Positions 7,127-15,545 of a stretch of DNA of 64,000 nt are shown here, one piece after another. Source of the stretch: Candidatus Binatia bacterium (GTDB lineage Bacteria > Desulfobacterota > Binatia > UBA9968 > JAJDTQ01); contig JAJEAI010000088.1 of NCBI GenBank assembly GCA_022824205.1, positions 33,230 through 97,229 of the forward strand, in the 5' to 3' direction. The notes under the pieces were generated by a model, which ran no database searches, was not told the origin of the DNA, and worked only from the letters and a program-made list of their open reading frames with translations. Both the position numbers and the translations under genes were made by a program. Position 1 is the stretch's first letter. Each line of letters starts with the position of its first letter.

Positions 7127-8161
7127 GCGTTCAACCGGCAGGCCCGCCTCATTCCAGGCGACGAGACCTCCGGCCAGATTGGAGACGTCCGTGAAACCGG
7201 ATTTGCCGAGGATGGCCGCCGCGGTGGCGCTGCGCATGCCGGCGCGGCAGACCGTCACCACCGGAGCTTCCTTGTGTTCGTCGATGTCCTCCAGGCGGTT
7301 GATGAGTTCGCGGAGCGGCAGCAGGATGCTGCCGGCCAGATGGCCGAGCTCGCCCGAGTATTCCCCTGGCTCGCGCACGTCCACCAACAACGGCGGCTTG
7401 TCGGAAAGGAGCATTGCCTGAAGGCCTTCGATGTCAACCAGTCGCACCTGCTTGAGCTCGCTCCAGTCCGGGAAGCTGATCTCGTCCCTTCCGAGGGCGG
7501 ACTGGTTGGGCTGCAACACCTCCTGGATGTTCTGGGGCGGCGAGAGATTGAGGTTGTTCATCAGGTGGATGAAGTCGGGCCGCGTGCGGTTGGCGAGACG
7601 GGGATTGGTGCGCTTTTCCGCGTCGATGGTGGAGGTGGTGTTGCCGCGGTAGTCGTGGCCGGGGTGGACCACGGTTTCATCCGGCAAGGTGAAGAGTTTC
7701 CGAGTGACGGAATCGTACTGAGAGCCGGCATCGCCGCCCGCAAAGTCGGTGCGTCCGCAACCGCCGATGAACAGGGTGTCGCCGGTGAGGACGTGCCCTT
7801 CCACCACGAGGCTCATGCCGTCAGGGGTGTGCCCGGGGGTGTGCAGGACCCGCACGGTGAGGTCGCCGACGGAAAACTCTTCGCCGTCTTCCAGGTGGAT
7901 GTCGACGGCCGGGCTGGGCGCCCACTTGTGCATGGCGAACGGCGCACCGACCAGGAAACGCAACTGCGGGCAGCCGCTCAGGTGGTCGGCGTGGGTGTGC
8001 GTGTCGATGGCCATATCCAGTTCCAGGCGGTGGTAGGCAAGCACGGCGAGATACCGTTCCACATGGGTCCAGAGGGGGTCTACCAGGACGGCGCGTCCCC
8101 TGCCCTCGTCCGCTATGAGGTAAGTCTTGCTGCTCTCGCCGTTCAGTTCGCGCAGGATCAT
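7124..8161 (-). CDS. Persulfide dioxygenase (ETHE1-like) fused to a rhodanese domain
   Basis: 345 residues. Residues 1-240 form a metallo-beta-lactamase-fold persulfide dioxygenase: THTHADHLSG (His55, His57, Asp59, His60), HTPGHTPDG, TGDTLFIGGCGRTDF and HPGHDY. Residues 250-345 are a rhodanese domain with catalytic Cys305 in VCRAGMRSA. The pair oxidises glutathione persulfide to sulfite and exchanges sulfane sulfur with thiols or sulfite. It follows the SQR gene by 87 bases, so sulfide is oxidised to persulfide by SQR and then to sulfite or thiosulfate here. The stop codon TAG is the last CTAG of the MITE. The C-terminus (AGLPVER) looks complete for a rhodanese, so little or nothing was lost. 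Confidence 0.9.
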   Translation of the reverse strand: MILRELNGESSKTYLIADEGRGRAVLVDPLWTHVERYLAVLAYHRLELDMAIDTHTHADHLSGCPQLRFLVGAPFAMHKWAPSPAVDIHLEDGEEFSVGDLTVRVLHTPGHTPDGMSLVVEGHVLTGDTLFIGGCGRTDFAGGDAGSQYDSVTRKLFTLPDETVVHPGHDYRGNTTSTIDAEKRTNPRLANRTRPDFIHLMNNLNLSPPQNIQEVLQPNQSALGRDEISFPDWSELKQVRLVDIEGLQAMLLSDKPPLLVDVREPGEYSGELGHLAGSILLPLRELINRLEDIDEHKEAPVVTVCRAGMRSATAAAILGKSGFTDVSNLAGGLVAWNEAGLPVER

Positions 8162-8248
8162 GGCCGTCGTCTCCGCTTCGCCATGCTTGTCCCGAGCCCG
8201 TCGAAGTTCCTGGCCTGAAGTCGTCCGGGGTTCAGGGCAGGACTTGGC

Positions 8249-9406
8249 TCAGAAATATCGCCATAGCCACCATTTCTCGAACAGGACCTTGCTCCAGTAG
8301 ATCATCCGGGACGGTCCCCAGGAGCGCGAGTCGGTGACGCCGAAGGGCGGCCATCCTTGGGGATACGTGGTGCGATTGGCGGCGGCGCGTCCCGCGCCGC
8401 AGGAGAGCAGTCATATGGTGTGCAGGTGCAGGGTCGACAACTCCCCTTCCCCGGTGATCTCCGCCACCAGGTTGTCCGCCACCACGTCCGCCTCCTGGTG
8501 CGCCACGCCGCCGGCCTTGGACGCCGGCATGTTGGCGCAGTCACCGATGGCGTAGACGTTCTCCCACTTGGTCTCCAGGGTGTCGTAGTCCACCTGGATG
8601 CCGGACTCGTTGTCCACCAGTCCGCAGTCGTAGAGCACACTGGAGGGTCGGTGCGGCGGCACCATGAAGAGCAGGTCGTAGGAAAGCTCGTAGCCGTACA
8701 GGCCGTGGACGCGCTTCTTCTCCGGGTCGATGGACTGTATGACGAAGTCGTAATGGATCGTAACGTCGCGTTTCTTGCTCTGGGCGTCCATCCATACCGA
8801 CGGCATGTGTTCTTCGCCGGCGGGCTCGGGCTCGCGGGTAAAGTACTGAATGTCCACGAGATCGCGGATATTGCGTTCCTTGAAGTAGCTGTCCAGCATC
8901 CACTGGGCTTCGTACGGGGCCGGCGGACAGCGGTAGGGACCCAGCGGCACGCCCACGACGACGCGCCCCTCGCGGAAGCTCTCGAGCGTGGTTTTCAGCC
9001 GCAACGCGGCGTCCATCTCCCAAGGATGGTGCGCTCCTTCCGCGAAGCCCGGCAGCAGGTCGGGTCTTACTTCCAGACCCAGGGACACCACCAGGTAGTC
9101 ATAGGGGATGGCCGTGCTATCGAGAATCACTTGCTGGCGGCCGGGATCGATACCCAGGATCTCCGCCTGAAGGACCCGGATGTTGCGCTTCTCGAGACGT
9201 TTCAGTTTCCGGGAAATGTCCTCGGGACGGCGCTGCCCGACCATGAGAAACAGGAAAGCGGGCATGAAGATGTGATCGGTCCGGCGGTCGATGAGCGTGA
9301 TGTCGTGGTCCGCCCCGAGGGCGCGGCCGAGTTTTGTGGCCGCCACCACGCCGCCGCTCCCGCCTCCGAGCACGACGATCTGTTTCCTGCCGTTGTGGTA
9401 GTGCAT
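8249..9406 (-). CDS. sqr: Sulfide:quinone oxidoreductase with in-frame TGA, candidate selenoprotein
   Basis: Membrane-associated FAD enzyme that oxidises sulfide and reduces quinone. Residues 1-331 contain the FAD-binding motif VVLGGGSGG, GQRRPEDI, redox Cys160 in GPYRCPPAPYE and the second FAD stretch YAIGDCANMPASKAGGVAHQ. The frame meets TGA at 8413-8411 (codon 332) and stays open to a second TGA at 8251-8249. The extension contains LLSCGAGR, YPQGWPPFGVTDSRSWGP and the family's ending SKVLFEKWWLWRYF, giving 385 residues, a normal SQR length. The TGA stands at the position of the second redox cysteine of SQRs (ICIADFG in the Acidithiobacillus enzyme, from memory). A SECIS-like hairpin follows. 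Alternatives are a nonsense mutation from TGC/TGT or a sequence error. SQR identity is firm; selenocysteine is inferred. Confidence 0.85.
8382..8413 (-). promoter_or_regulatory. Candidate bacterial SECIS hairpin after the in-frame TGA
   Basis: Reading the minus strand: TGA (8413-8411), ten bases CTGCTCTCCT, stem GCGGCGCG (8400-8393), loop GGA (8392-8390), stem CGCGCCGC (8389-8382). The 8-bp stem is perfect. The loop starts 18 bases after the TGA and has G in its first two positions, matching the general bacterial SECIS description (short loop containing an early G, about 16-37 bases from UGA). High GC content makes chance hairpins more likely here. Confidence 0.5.
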
Positions 9407-9433
9407 CCCTGAACCCTGTCGTCCCCGTCGCCG

Positions 9434-9643
9434 TCAGGAAGCTTCCCGCTGCCGCCGCTTGGCGCGCAGGGCGAGGCCCTTGAGATTGCGCATGCGCCGG
9501 TCGCGCCACATGCGCTGTTCCTGCCGCCCCTCGTCGGTCAGCTCGGATTCGAATCGTGAAGTGCCGCGGATCAGGCGCAGCACCAGATAGTCGGAGCACT
9601 CCTTGACCCGCTCCGCAAACCATGTGAAGAGTCCGCCGGACAT
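9434..9643 (-). CDS. Small basic protein of unknown function
   Basis: 69 residues from ATG 9643, 7 bases after the stop of the DapA-like gene and 27 bases before the SQR start, so it is part of the same transcript. An upstream in-frame ATG (9679) would overlap the aldolase gene and is less likely. The N-terminus (GGLFTWFAERVKECSDYLVLR) could form an amphipathic helix; the rest is rich in Arg, Glu and Gln (RMWRDRRMRNLKGLALRAKR). There is one cysteine. No known domain is recognised. Its place beside SQR allows a role in membrane attachment of the sulfide pathway, but nothing in the sequence shows this. Confidence 0.5.
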   Translation of the reverse strand: MSGGLFTWFAERVKECSDYLVLRLIRGTSRFESELTDEGRQEQRMWRDRRMRNLKGLALRAKRRQREAS

Positions 9644-9650
9644 GGCCTTG

Positions 9651-10616
9651 TCAACGCAGGAAGGTGTCTTCCTGGGCAAGCTGGACCGCGGCCTGGTCGA
9701 AGGCGGCTTCGTCCGGCTCTCCGTCGCCCAGGATGCCGATCTGGCTCAGGAACTGCCCGATCTGGGCGTGGTCCCGCGGACTCACCGGCGCGTACGGCCG
9801 GCCCGGGTCGCCGATGTCCACGCCGAAGTGCTTGAGGGCCGACTTCATGATCGGCGGCAGCCCGTAGGCGCCCCACTTGCCCGGAAAGAGCGTGAAGCAA
9901 CGCTGCCAGTAGCGTGCCCTGTCGATGTCGCCGTCCCGGAATGCACGCACCACGCGCGCGCCGATGCGGGTGCCCGGCGGCGGCATGGTGGCGCCCGCGC
10001 CTCCCATCATGAGCGTGGTCAGCAGGGGCTGCATGGTGGTGAAGTAGTTGGCCTTGCCGGCGAGCTGTATTTGCTCGATGAGCCGGGTGATCTTGGTGAT
10101 GTCCCTCGAGCTTTCCTTGAAGTAGTCGACCTTGTTCAACTCGCTCAGACGCACGAACGCGTCGAGGGGTGGGTCCGCGCCGGGACCGGGGTTGTGATAG
10201 GCGACGATGGGCAATGGACTCGCCGACGCCACCTCGGTGAAGAACTGTACCAGATCCGAGATGGTCGGTTGTCCGCCCCACGGCCGGATGGGCATCAGCA
10301 CCTGGATGAGGTCGCCGCCCACGGCCGCGGCATGCTCCGCCAGATCCAGGATCGTGTCGATGGAGTGGCTCGACGCCCCGAGGATGACGGGCACGCGCTT
10401 GTTGACGATCTCGGTGGCGCGCCGCATCACTTCCTTGCGGTCCTCGAGCGAGAGCACCGTGTATTCCGACGCTTCCACCGCGGCGATGGAAACGGCGTCG
10501 CAGTCGGTCACGAGAAACTCGATCTCGCGCGCGAGGGCGTCGTAGTCCACCCGTCCATCGTCCGTGAACGGGGTCAGTGCCGCGCCGATGATTCCTCTGA
10601 TGGGGCTAGCCAGCAT
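9651..10616 (-). CDS. Dihydrodipicolinate synthase family aldolase (not DapA proper)
   Basis: 321 residues, a class I aldolase TIM barrel. The Schiff-base lysine is Lys167 (FKESS) and the catalytic tyrosine is Tyr140 (YHNPG), at DapA-like spacing. The GTTGE motif that binds pyruvate in DapA is replaced by AAVEASEY at about residues 45-52, so the keto-acid substrate is probably different. Family relatives act on sugar acids, hydroxyproline derivatives or aromatic aldol products. Gaps are 17 bases to the upstream cyclase gene and 7 bases to the downstream small gene, pointing to one operon with the sulfide genes. Assignment to the family is firm; the reaction is unknown. Confidence 0.85.
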   Translation of the reverse strand: MLASPIRGIIGAALTPFTDDGRVDYDALAREIEFLVTDCDAVSIAAVEASEYTVLSLEDRKEVMRRATEIVNKRVPVILGASSHSIDTILDLAEHAAAVGGDLIQVLMPIRPWGGQPTISDLVQFFTEVASASPLPIVAYHNPGPGADPPLDAFVRLSELNKVDYFKESSRDITKITRLIEQIQLAGKANYFTTMQPLLTTLMMGGAGATMPPPGTRIGARVVRAFRDGDIDRARYWQRCFTLFPGKWGAYGLPPIMKSALKHFGVDIGDPGRPYAPVSPRDHAQIGQFLSQIGILGDGEPDEAAFDQAAVQLAQEDTFLR

Positions 10617-10633
10617 CCCTTACTCCAGATCTC

Positions 10634-11287
10634 TCACTGCAACTCCGCGACGATCCTCGCGTGCGCCGCGTCGCTGCCCTGCACCTTGAGGGGCAACGCC
10701 ATGATGCGGCAGTTTTGGCCCGCGATGGCGCCGAGGTTGGTGACGTTCTCCGCGATCAGCACGTCGTTGCCCAGCAGGGTGCGGTGCACCGGGAAGTCGA
10801 ACCCCTTGGGGCGCAGCGGCGTCGGCAGGTCCACCGTGATGCAGTCGATGCCGAAGAGCTTCACCCCGCGCTCCACGATCCATTCCGCCGCATCGACGGA
10901 CAGATAGGGATGCATATTGTATTCTTCGCTTTCGAACTTCTCGTCCCATCCGGTGTGCAGCATCAGGATGTCGCCGCCGTTGACCGCCACCCCGGACCCT
11001 TCGAGGTCCGCGGCCGTGACCTCCTCGCCGCCGCCTGTCCGCACCGAGATGACCGCGCCCGGGCCGACGAAGGCGTCGAGGGGCAGTTCCTCGATGGACT
11101 TGCCGTTGGGCACGATGTGCACCGGCGCGTCCACGTGGGTGCCGGCGTGGCACGGCAGGTTGATCTCGGTGACGTTGAGCGGGTGTCCCTTGCCGAGGTC
11201 GAAGAACCGCTGCACGTGCACGTCCGGCAGCACCGGAATCTTGGGCATGCCGTCGTAGATGAGCCGTGAGAGATCGATGATGGACAT
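10634..11287 (-). CDS. Cyclase family protein (kynurenine formamidase-like metal hydrolase)
   Basis: 217 residues. The metal-binding motif HxGTHxDxPxH is present as His47, Gly-Thr, His51, Asp53 and His57 (HAGTHVDAPVH). The later stretch DFPVHRTLLGNDV also fits PF04199. Family members hydrolyse N-formylkynurenine or other amides and lactones or act on isatin-like compounds; the substrate is not evident here. A second family member lies at 52899-53570 with the motif at the same residue numbers. It sits between the diiron-protein gene (40 bases upstream) and the aldolase gene (17 bases downstream). Cytoplasmic, no signal peptide. Confidence 0.88.
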   Translation of the reverse strand: MSIIDLSRLIYDGMPKIPVLPDVHVQRFFDLGKGHPLNVTEINLPCHAGTHVDAPVHIVPNGKSIEELPLDAFVGPGAVISVRTGGGEEVTAADLEGSGVAVNGGDILMLHTGWDEKFESEEYNMHPYLSVDAAEWIVERGVKLFGIDCITVDLPTPLRPKGFDFPVHRTLLGNDVLIAENVTNLGAIAGQNCRIMALPLKVQGSDAAHARIVAELQ

Positions 11288-11327
11288 GGGTCGTGTTCCT
11301 GACGGTTGAGAGGTCCCTTGCGCCGGA

Positions 11328-12074
11328 TCAGGCGGTGCCGTTGCGCCACGCGGCGTAGATGGGGTCCTTGTCGACGAAGGCGCGCTTGATGCCGTCGAAC
11401 GCCAGCCAGAACTGGTCCAGGGTCTTCTGCACCGACTGGCGCACCACTTCCTGCTGCTGGTCGGTGACCGCGTACCGGCTCACTGCCAAGGGACCCACCT
11501 TCATGTGCTCTTCGTCCACCCCCATGTGGAGCGTCCAGTAGCGGATGTCGTCGCTTTCCCGGTCGAAGCCGTAGTGGGTGGTCAACCCGGTGACGATGCG
11601 GCTCATGCGCTCGCTGGCGGTGCCTTCCAGACAGAAACCCTGGCAGGCGTAGAGTTCCAGCCACGAGCGCTGGTACATGAGCAGGTCGCGCCAGTCGAGG
11701 AACGCCGAGGTCTCGGGCAGGGGTTGCACCGCGTCCAGCTCCTCCTTGGAGCCGTAGCCGCAGGCCATGGCGAAGCGGATGAAGAGGCCGCGGTGGCTGT
11801 CCGTGCCGGAGATCTCGCCGGTGCCCTCTTCCACCACGTTCTCGATCCACATTCTCTCCAGCTCCGCGTCCTCGGGGCAGCGCCCGAGCATGGTCGCGAT
11901 GGGCTTGGGAAAGGGCTTGGGGAAGAACAGGTAGAACTGGCCCACGAACCCCCTGAGCGCCGCGCGATCCAGTTCTCCCCTCTCGATCATCCCGATCAGC
12001 GGGTTGTCCTTGGAGTGCTTGTCGCGCACGGCGGCGTGTATCTCGTTGACGAACTCTTCGCCGGAAAGTGCCAT
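11328..12074 (-). CDS. Haem-oxygenase-like diiron protein (TenA/PqqC/CADD superfamily)
   Basis: 248 residues from ATG 12074, which has GGGAG 10 bases upstream; a longer frame to 12266 lacks homology and is not used. The all-helical fold is suggested by FVNEIHAAVRDKH and RGFVGQFYLFF. Candidate iron ligands are Glu82-Glu87 with His94 (EEGTGEISGTDSH), Glu150 (FCLEG), and His183, Asp187 and His190 (HMGVDEEH). The H-x3-D-x2-H spacing matches CADD-type haem-oxygenase-like diiron oxidases. Such enzymes cleave C-C bonds or make p-aminobenzoate or other products using O2. The neighbours are an amidohydrolase and a cyclase, so a ring- or amide-processing step is possible. Exact reaction unknown. Confidence 0.68.
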   Translation of the reverse strand: MALSGEEFVNEIHAAVRDKHSKDNPLIGMIERGELDRAALRGFVGQFYLFFPKPFPKPIATMLGRCPEDAELERMWIENVVEEGTGEISGTDSHRGLFIRFAMACGYGSKEELDAVQPLPETSAFLDWRDLLMYQRSWLELYACQGFCLEGTASERMSRIVTGLTTHYGFDRESDDIRYWTLHMGVDEEHMKVGPLAVSRYAVTDQQQEVVRQSVQKTLDQFWLAFDGIKRAFVDKDPIYAAWRNGTA

Positions 12075-12237
12075 CGAATATGCTCCCTCGTTCGTTTGAT
12101 TTCCCTTTGAATGGCCGATCCCGATGTCGCGGACGGCAACATCGGGATCGACGCTAACGCTTCGACGAAATAGACTAGTTAGTGGAAAGCGGCCGGCATC
12201 GCAACCGTTCGCGGCGACCGGCGCGCGTTCGCCTCCC

Positions 12238-13260
12238 TCAGTCGAGGCCGTAGAAGCGCCGGGCATTGTTGCCCAGTATGTTCTCCTTGGCGTCCCGCGT
12301 CAGGTCGTCCCGCCCCCAGATCAGCGAGCCCGATTCCGGCCAGCTCATGTCCCAATGGGGATAGTCCGAGGCGTACATGATGGTCTCGGAGCCGATCTCC
12401 CCCACCACGTAGCCGATGGTCTTCTCGTCGGGCTCGCAGCCGTAATAGACGTTCTTGCTGGTGATGTAGTGGCTGGGCTCGTGCTTGCACTCGGGGGCTT
12501 CCACCGCGCCGCGTTTCTCCCACTCCTCGTCCATCCGGTCGGACCAGTACGGTATCCAGCCGCAGCCGATCTCGAGAAACCCGAGCTTGAGGTCCGGGTA
12601 CATCTCCGGAATGCCCGCGAAGATCATGGCCGTGAGCTGGCGCAGCACCGGGAACGGGTGGCCGGTGGTGTGGATGGAGATGAACTGGTCGAAGATCTCG
12701 CTGCCAGGCTCGTCGCCGCCGAAGGCGTGGATCGCCAGCGGCGTATCGAGCTTCTGCGCTTCCTCGTACAGCGGAAAGAACTCGGCCGAGCCGAAGTTCT
12801 TGCTGTGGGCCTGGGCCGCCATCATGCCGCCCACGAGTCCCAACTCCTGGACCGCGTAGCGCAACTCCTCGGCCGCGGCCGCCGGGGCGTTGACGGGCAG
12901 GTTCGCCACCGCCTTGAGGCGCGGCGACGCCTTGCAGTAGTCCGCGATGAACTCGTTGTACGCGCGGCACAACTGGGTCTGGTAGTTGGGCTCGCGGATG
13001 TGTCCGATGCCCAAGCCACTGGTCGGGTACATGACCGCCGTGTGGATCTCCTGCGTATCCATGGCCGCCAGGCGTTCCTCGTGCTTGATGCCGGAGTGTC
13101 CCAGCGTTCCGCCCAGGTTGCGGTCGTAGGTTTCCCGCGGAATGAACGGCGGACGCCGGTTCTGGAATGCCTCGCCCAGGAAGGGCTTGACGAGATCGTC
13201 GTTGTCGCGCGCGTGCGCGTCGGCGTCGATCACCTTCACGGACGGATCGATCTTACCCAT
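12238..13260 (-). CDS. Amidohydrolase family 2 protein (ACMSD-like TIM barrel)
   Basis: 340 residues from ATG 13260, preceded by GGGAGA; an extension to 13344 is not supported. The N-terminus has VIDADAHARD (metal-binding D-x-H region), the middle HTAVMYPTSGLG and PLAIHAFGG, and the C-terminus the characteristic YASDYPHWDMSWPES and NILGNNARRFYGLD. These are hallmarks of PF04909 decarboxylases and hydrolases that act on carboxylated aromatic or muconate-type compounds. It lies 136 bases downstream of the oligopeptide-type ABC transporter, which may import its substrate. A second member is at 41102-42223. Family firm, substrate unknown. Confidence 0.88.
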   Translation of the reverse strand: MGKIDPSVKVIDADAHARDNDDLVKPFLGEAFQNRRPPFIPRETYDRNLGGTLGHSGIKHEERLAAMDTQEIHTAVMYPTSGLGIGHIREPNYQTQLCRAYNEFIADYCKASPRLKAVANLPVNAPAAAAEELRYAVQELGLVGGMMAAQAHSKNFGSAEFFPLYEEAQKLDTPLAIHAFGGDEPGSEIFDQFISIHTTGHPFPVLRQLTAMIFAGIPEMYPDLKLGFLEIGCGWIPYWSDRMDEEWEKRGAVEAPECKHEPSHYITSKNVYYGCEPDEKTIGYVVGEIGSETIMYASDYPHWDMSWPESGSLIWGRDDLTRDAKENILGNNARRFYGLD

Positions 13261-13396
13261 GTTCTTCTCCCTTGATCTTGGGTTGTCGGCACGTCTTTCA
13301 ACAGGGGAAACTAACACCTTCGGCCCGGAATGCCAATTCACCATGCGAAGCGGGCGGGTTCGAAACCCGCCCGCGAAACGTCCGGCCTCCCTCCTG

Positions 13397-15538
13397 TCAC
13401 GCCTGCGGGGCCGCGGGCGCCTCCAGGTCCCGGTCCGGGATCGTGATCACCGGCTCCACCTCGCGCAACTCGTCCAGCGGAATGTGGCAGGCGATGGAGT
13501 GGTCGTCGCCGTCGAGCTGGACCGGGGGCGGCTCGTCGTCGCAGATGCTGCCGACCTTGCGTTGACAGCGGGTGGAAAACGGGCATCCCTTGGGCGGGTC
13601 CAGGGGGCTCGGGAGATTGCCTTCCAGCACGATGCGGCGCTTTTCCACCTCCGGGTCGGCGATGGGCACAGCCGAAAGCAGCGCCTCGGTATAGGGGTGG
13701 TACGGAGGCGCGAAGACCTCGTCCGTGGTGCCCCGCTCCATGATCTGGCCCAGGTACATGACGACGATCCGGTCGGCCAGGTAGCGCACCGCGGACAGGT
13801 CGTGGCTGATGAACAGGAGCGTGGTGCGGTGCTCGCGCTGGATGTCCATCAGCAGCTCGGTCACGGCGGCGGCCACGGACACGTCGAGGGCCGAGATAGG
13901 CTCGTCGGCGATGACGGTCTTGGGGTTGCCGGCGAAGGCGCGCGCGATGCCCACCCGCTGCTTCTGTCCGCCCGATAGCTGACGCGGTTTGCGATTGACG
14001 AAGTCGCGCGGGAGCTTCACCGTGTCGAGCAGCTTGTGGACCCGTTCCTGGATCTTCGCCGGATCGGACTCGATGCCGAAGCGCTTGATCACGCGGCCGA
14101 TCTGGTAGCCGATACTGTGGGACGGATTGAGGGTGTCGTTGGGGTTCTGGAACACCATCTGCAGCGACGCGAGCTGCTCGGGGGTGCGTTTCTTGACCTC
14201 GATGCTGCCCAGGTCGGTGCCGTCGAGGCGCACCTCGCCTTCCGTGGCGGTCTCCAGCCCCATGAGCACCTTGGCGAAGGTGGACTTGCCGCAGCCCGAC
14301 TCGCCCACGATGGCCACGGTCTCCCCTTCCCCGGCGTCGAAGCTGATGCTCTCGTTGGCCTTCACCTGGCGCACCGAGCCGCCGGAGACCATGGCCGCCA
14401 GCGTGCTCTCCTTGACCTCGTAGTACTTGCGCATGTTGTCGACTTCGAGGACCGTGTCGCCCACCTCGATGGGATCGCGCGTCGTCTCGACGGTGCGCGC
14501 TTCGTCGTGGTCGATCTCGTTCCAGCGCAGGCAGCGCACCCGGTGGGCGTCGTCGTCGTCGGTGAAGACTTCCTCCATGGGTATGTGGTCGCTGTCGCAG
14601 CGCCCGGTCTGGAAGAACTCGCAGCGCGGTCCGAAATAGCAGCCCTTGGGGCGCTGGTGCGGCAGCGGAAGTTGGCCCTTGATGGCGTTCAGCGGCCGCG
14701 CGTTCTTGTCCGCGTGGGGCAGCGGGATGCAGCCGAACAGGCCGTGGGTGTAGGGGTGCTTGGGCCAGGAGAAGATGGAGCTGATGTGCCCCTCCTCCAC
14801 CACCTCGCCGGAATACATCACGCAGATGCGGTCGCACACCTCGAGCATCAGGCCGAGGTTGTGGGAGATGTAGAGCAGCGAAGTGCCCGACTCCTTGCTG
14901 AGCTCCGCGATGAGCTCGACGATGCCCGCCTCCACGGTCACGTCCAGCGCCGTGGTGGGCTCGTCCAGCAGCAGCAGCGCCGGCCGCGACAGGAGCGCCA
15001 TGGCGATGACCACGCGCTGCTGCTGACCGCCGGAAACCTGGTGCGGGTACGAATCCATCAGGCGCTTGGGGTCCGGGATGTGCACGGCGGAGAGCATGTC
15101 GTAGGCGCGCTGGAATGCCTCCTCCTCGCTCACCTCCTCGTGGATCATGGGCACTTCCATGAGTTGGGCGGCGATGGTCAGGCTCGGGTTGAGCGCGGCC
15201 ATGGGCTCCTGGTAGATCATGGCGATGTCCTTGCCGCGCACCCGCCGGACCTCCTCCTCGGACATCTCCGCCATGTCCCGGCCCTGGAACTTGATGGTGC
15301 CGCCGACGATGCCGCCGTTCTTGCCCATGTAGCGCATGATGCCGTTGGCCACCGTGGACTTGCCGCATCCCGACTCGCCCACCAGCCCGACGGATTCGCC
15401 CTTGGCGATGGTGAGGTCGAAGTCCATCACCGCGGGGATCTCCCCGGCGCGTGTATAGTAGCTGAGCCGGAGGCCGGAGATATCGAGGACCGGCGCCTCG
15501 CCGTTTCCGTTGTCCTTGCCGTTGTGATCAGCCATCAC
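13397..15538 (-). CDS. Oligopeptide-type ABC transporter ATP-binding protein, two fused ATPase domains
   Basis: 713 residues, about twice a single DppD or DppF, because both ATPases are fused, as in GsiA. Domain 1 has Walker A GESGCGKST near residues 54-62, signature VSGGQQQR and Walker B LLLLDEPTTALD. Domain 2 repeats these with GESGCGKST, LSGGQKQR and VIADEPISALD. Each half ends in the oligopeptide/dipeptide C-terminal domain with clustered cysteines (GCYFGPRCEF and GCPFSTRCQRK), a site that binds an Fe-S cluster in some relatives. It follows the two permease genes by 7 bases and completes a full importer with 15546-19226. Start either of two adjacent ATGs at 15538/15535. Confidence 0.93.
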   Translation of the reverse strand: MMADHNGKDNGNGEAPVLDISGLRLSYYTRAGEIPAVMDFDLTIAKGESVGLVGESGCGKSTVANGIMRYMGKNGGIVGGTIKFQGRDMAEMSEEEVRRVRGKDIAMIYQEPMAALNPSLTIAAQLMEVPMIHEEVSEEEAFQRAYDMLSAVHIPDPKRLMDSYPHQVSGGQQQRVVIAMALLSRPALLLLDEPTTALDVTVEAGIVELIAELSKESGTSLLYISHNLGLMLEVCDRICVMYSGEVVEEGHISSIFSWPKHPYTHGLFGCIPLPHADKNARPLNAIKGQLPLPHQRPKGCYFGPRCEFFQTGRCDSDHIPMEEVFTDDDDAHRVRCLRWNEIDHDEARTVETTRDPIEVGDTVLEVDNMRKYYEVKESTLAAMVSGGSVRQVKANESISFDAGEGETVAIVGESGCGKSTFAKVLMGLETATEGEVRLDGTDLGSIEVKKRTPEQLASLQMVFQNPNDTLNPSHSIGYQIGRVIKRFGIESDPAKIQERVHKLLDTVKLPRDFVNRKPRQLSGGQKQRVGIARAFAGNPKTVIADEPISALDVSVAAAVTELLMDIQREHRTTLLFISHDLSAVRYLADRIVVMYLGQIMERGTTDEVFAPPYHPYTEALLSAVPIADPEVEKRRIVLEGNLPSPLDPPKGCPFSTRCQRKVGSICDDEPPPVQLDGDDHSIACHIPLDELREVEPVITIPDRDLEAPAAPQA

Positions 15539-15545
15539 GTTCCTC

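Noticed and set aside
8232..8414. Separate 60-codon minus-strand gene after SQR, starting at ATG 8414
   Set aside because: Its product has no homology. The same DNA read in the SQR frame gives the conserved SQR C-terminus.
8302..8640. A frameshift as the cause of SQR truncation
   Set aside because: The homologous C-terminus is in the same frame as the first 331 codons, so a single TGA, not a shift, interrupts it.
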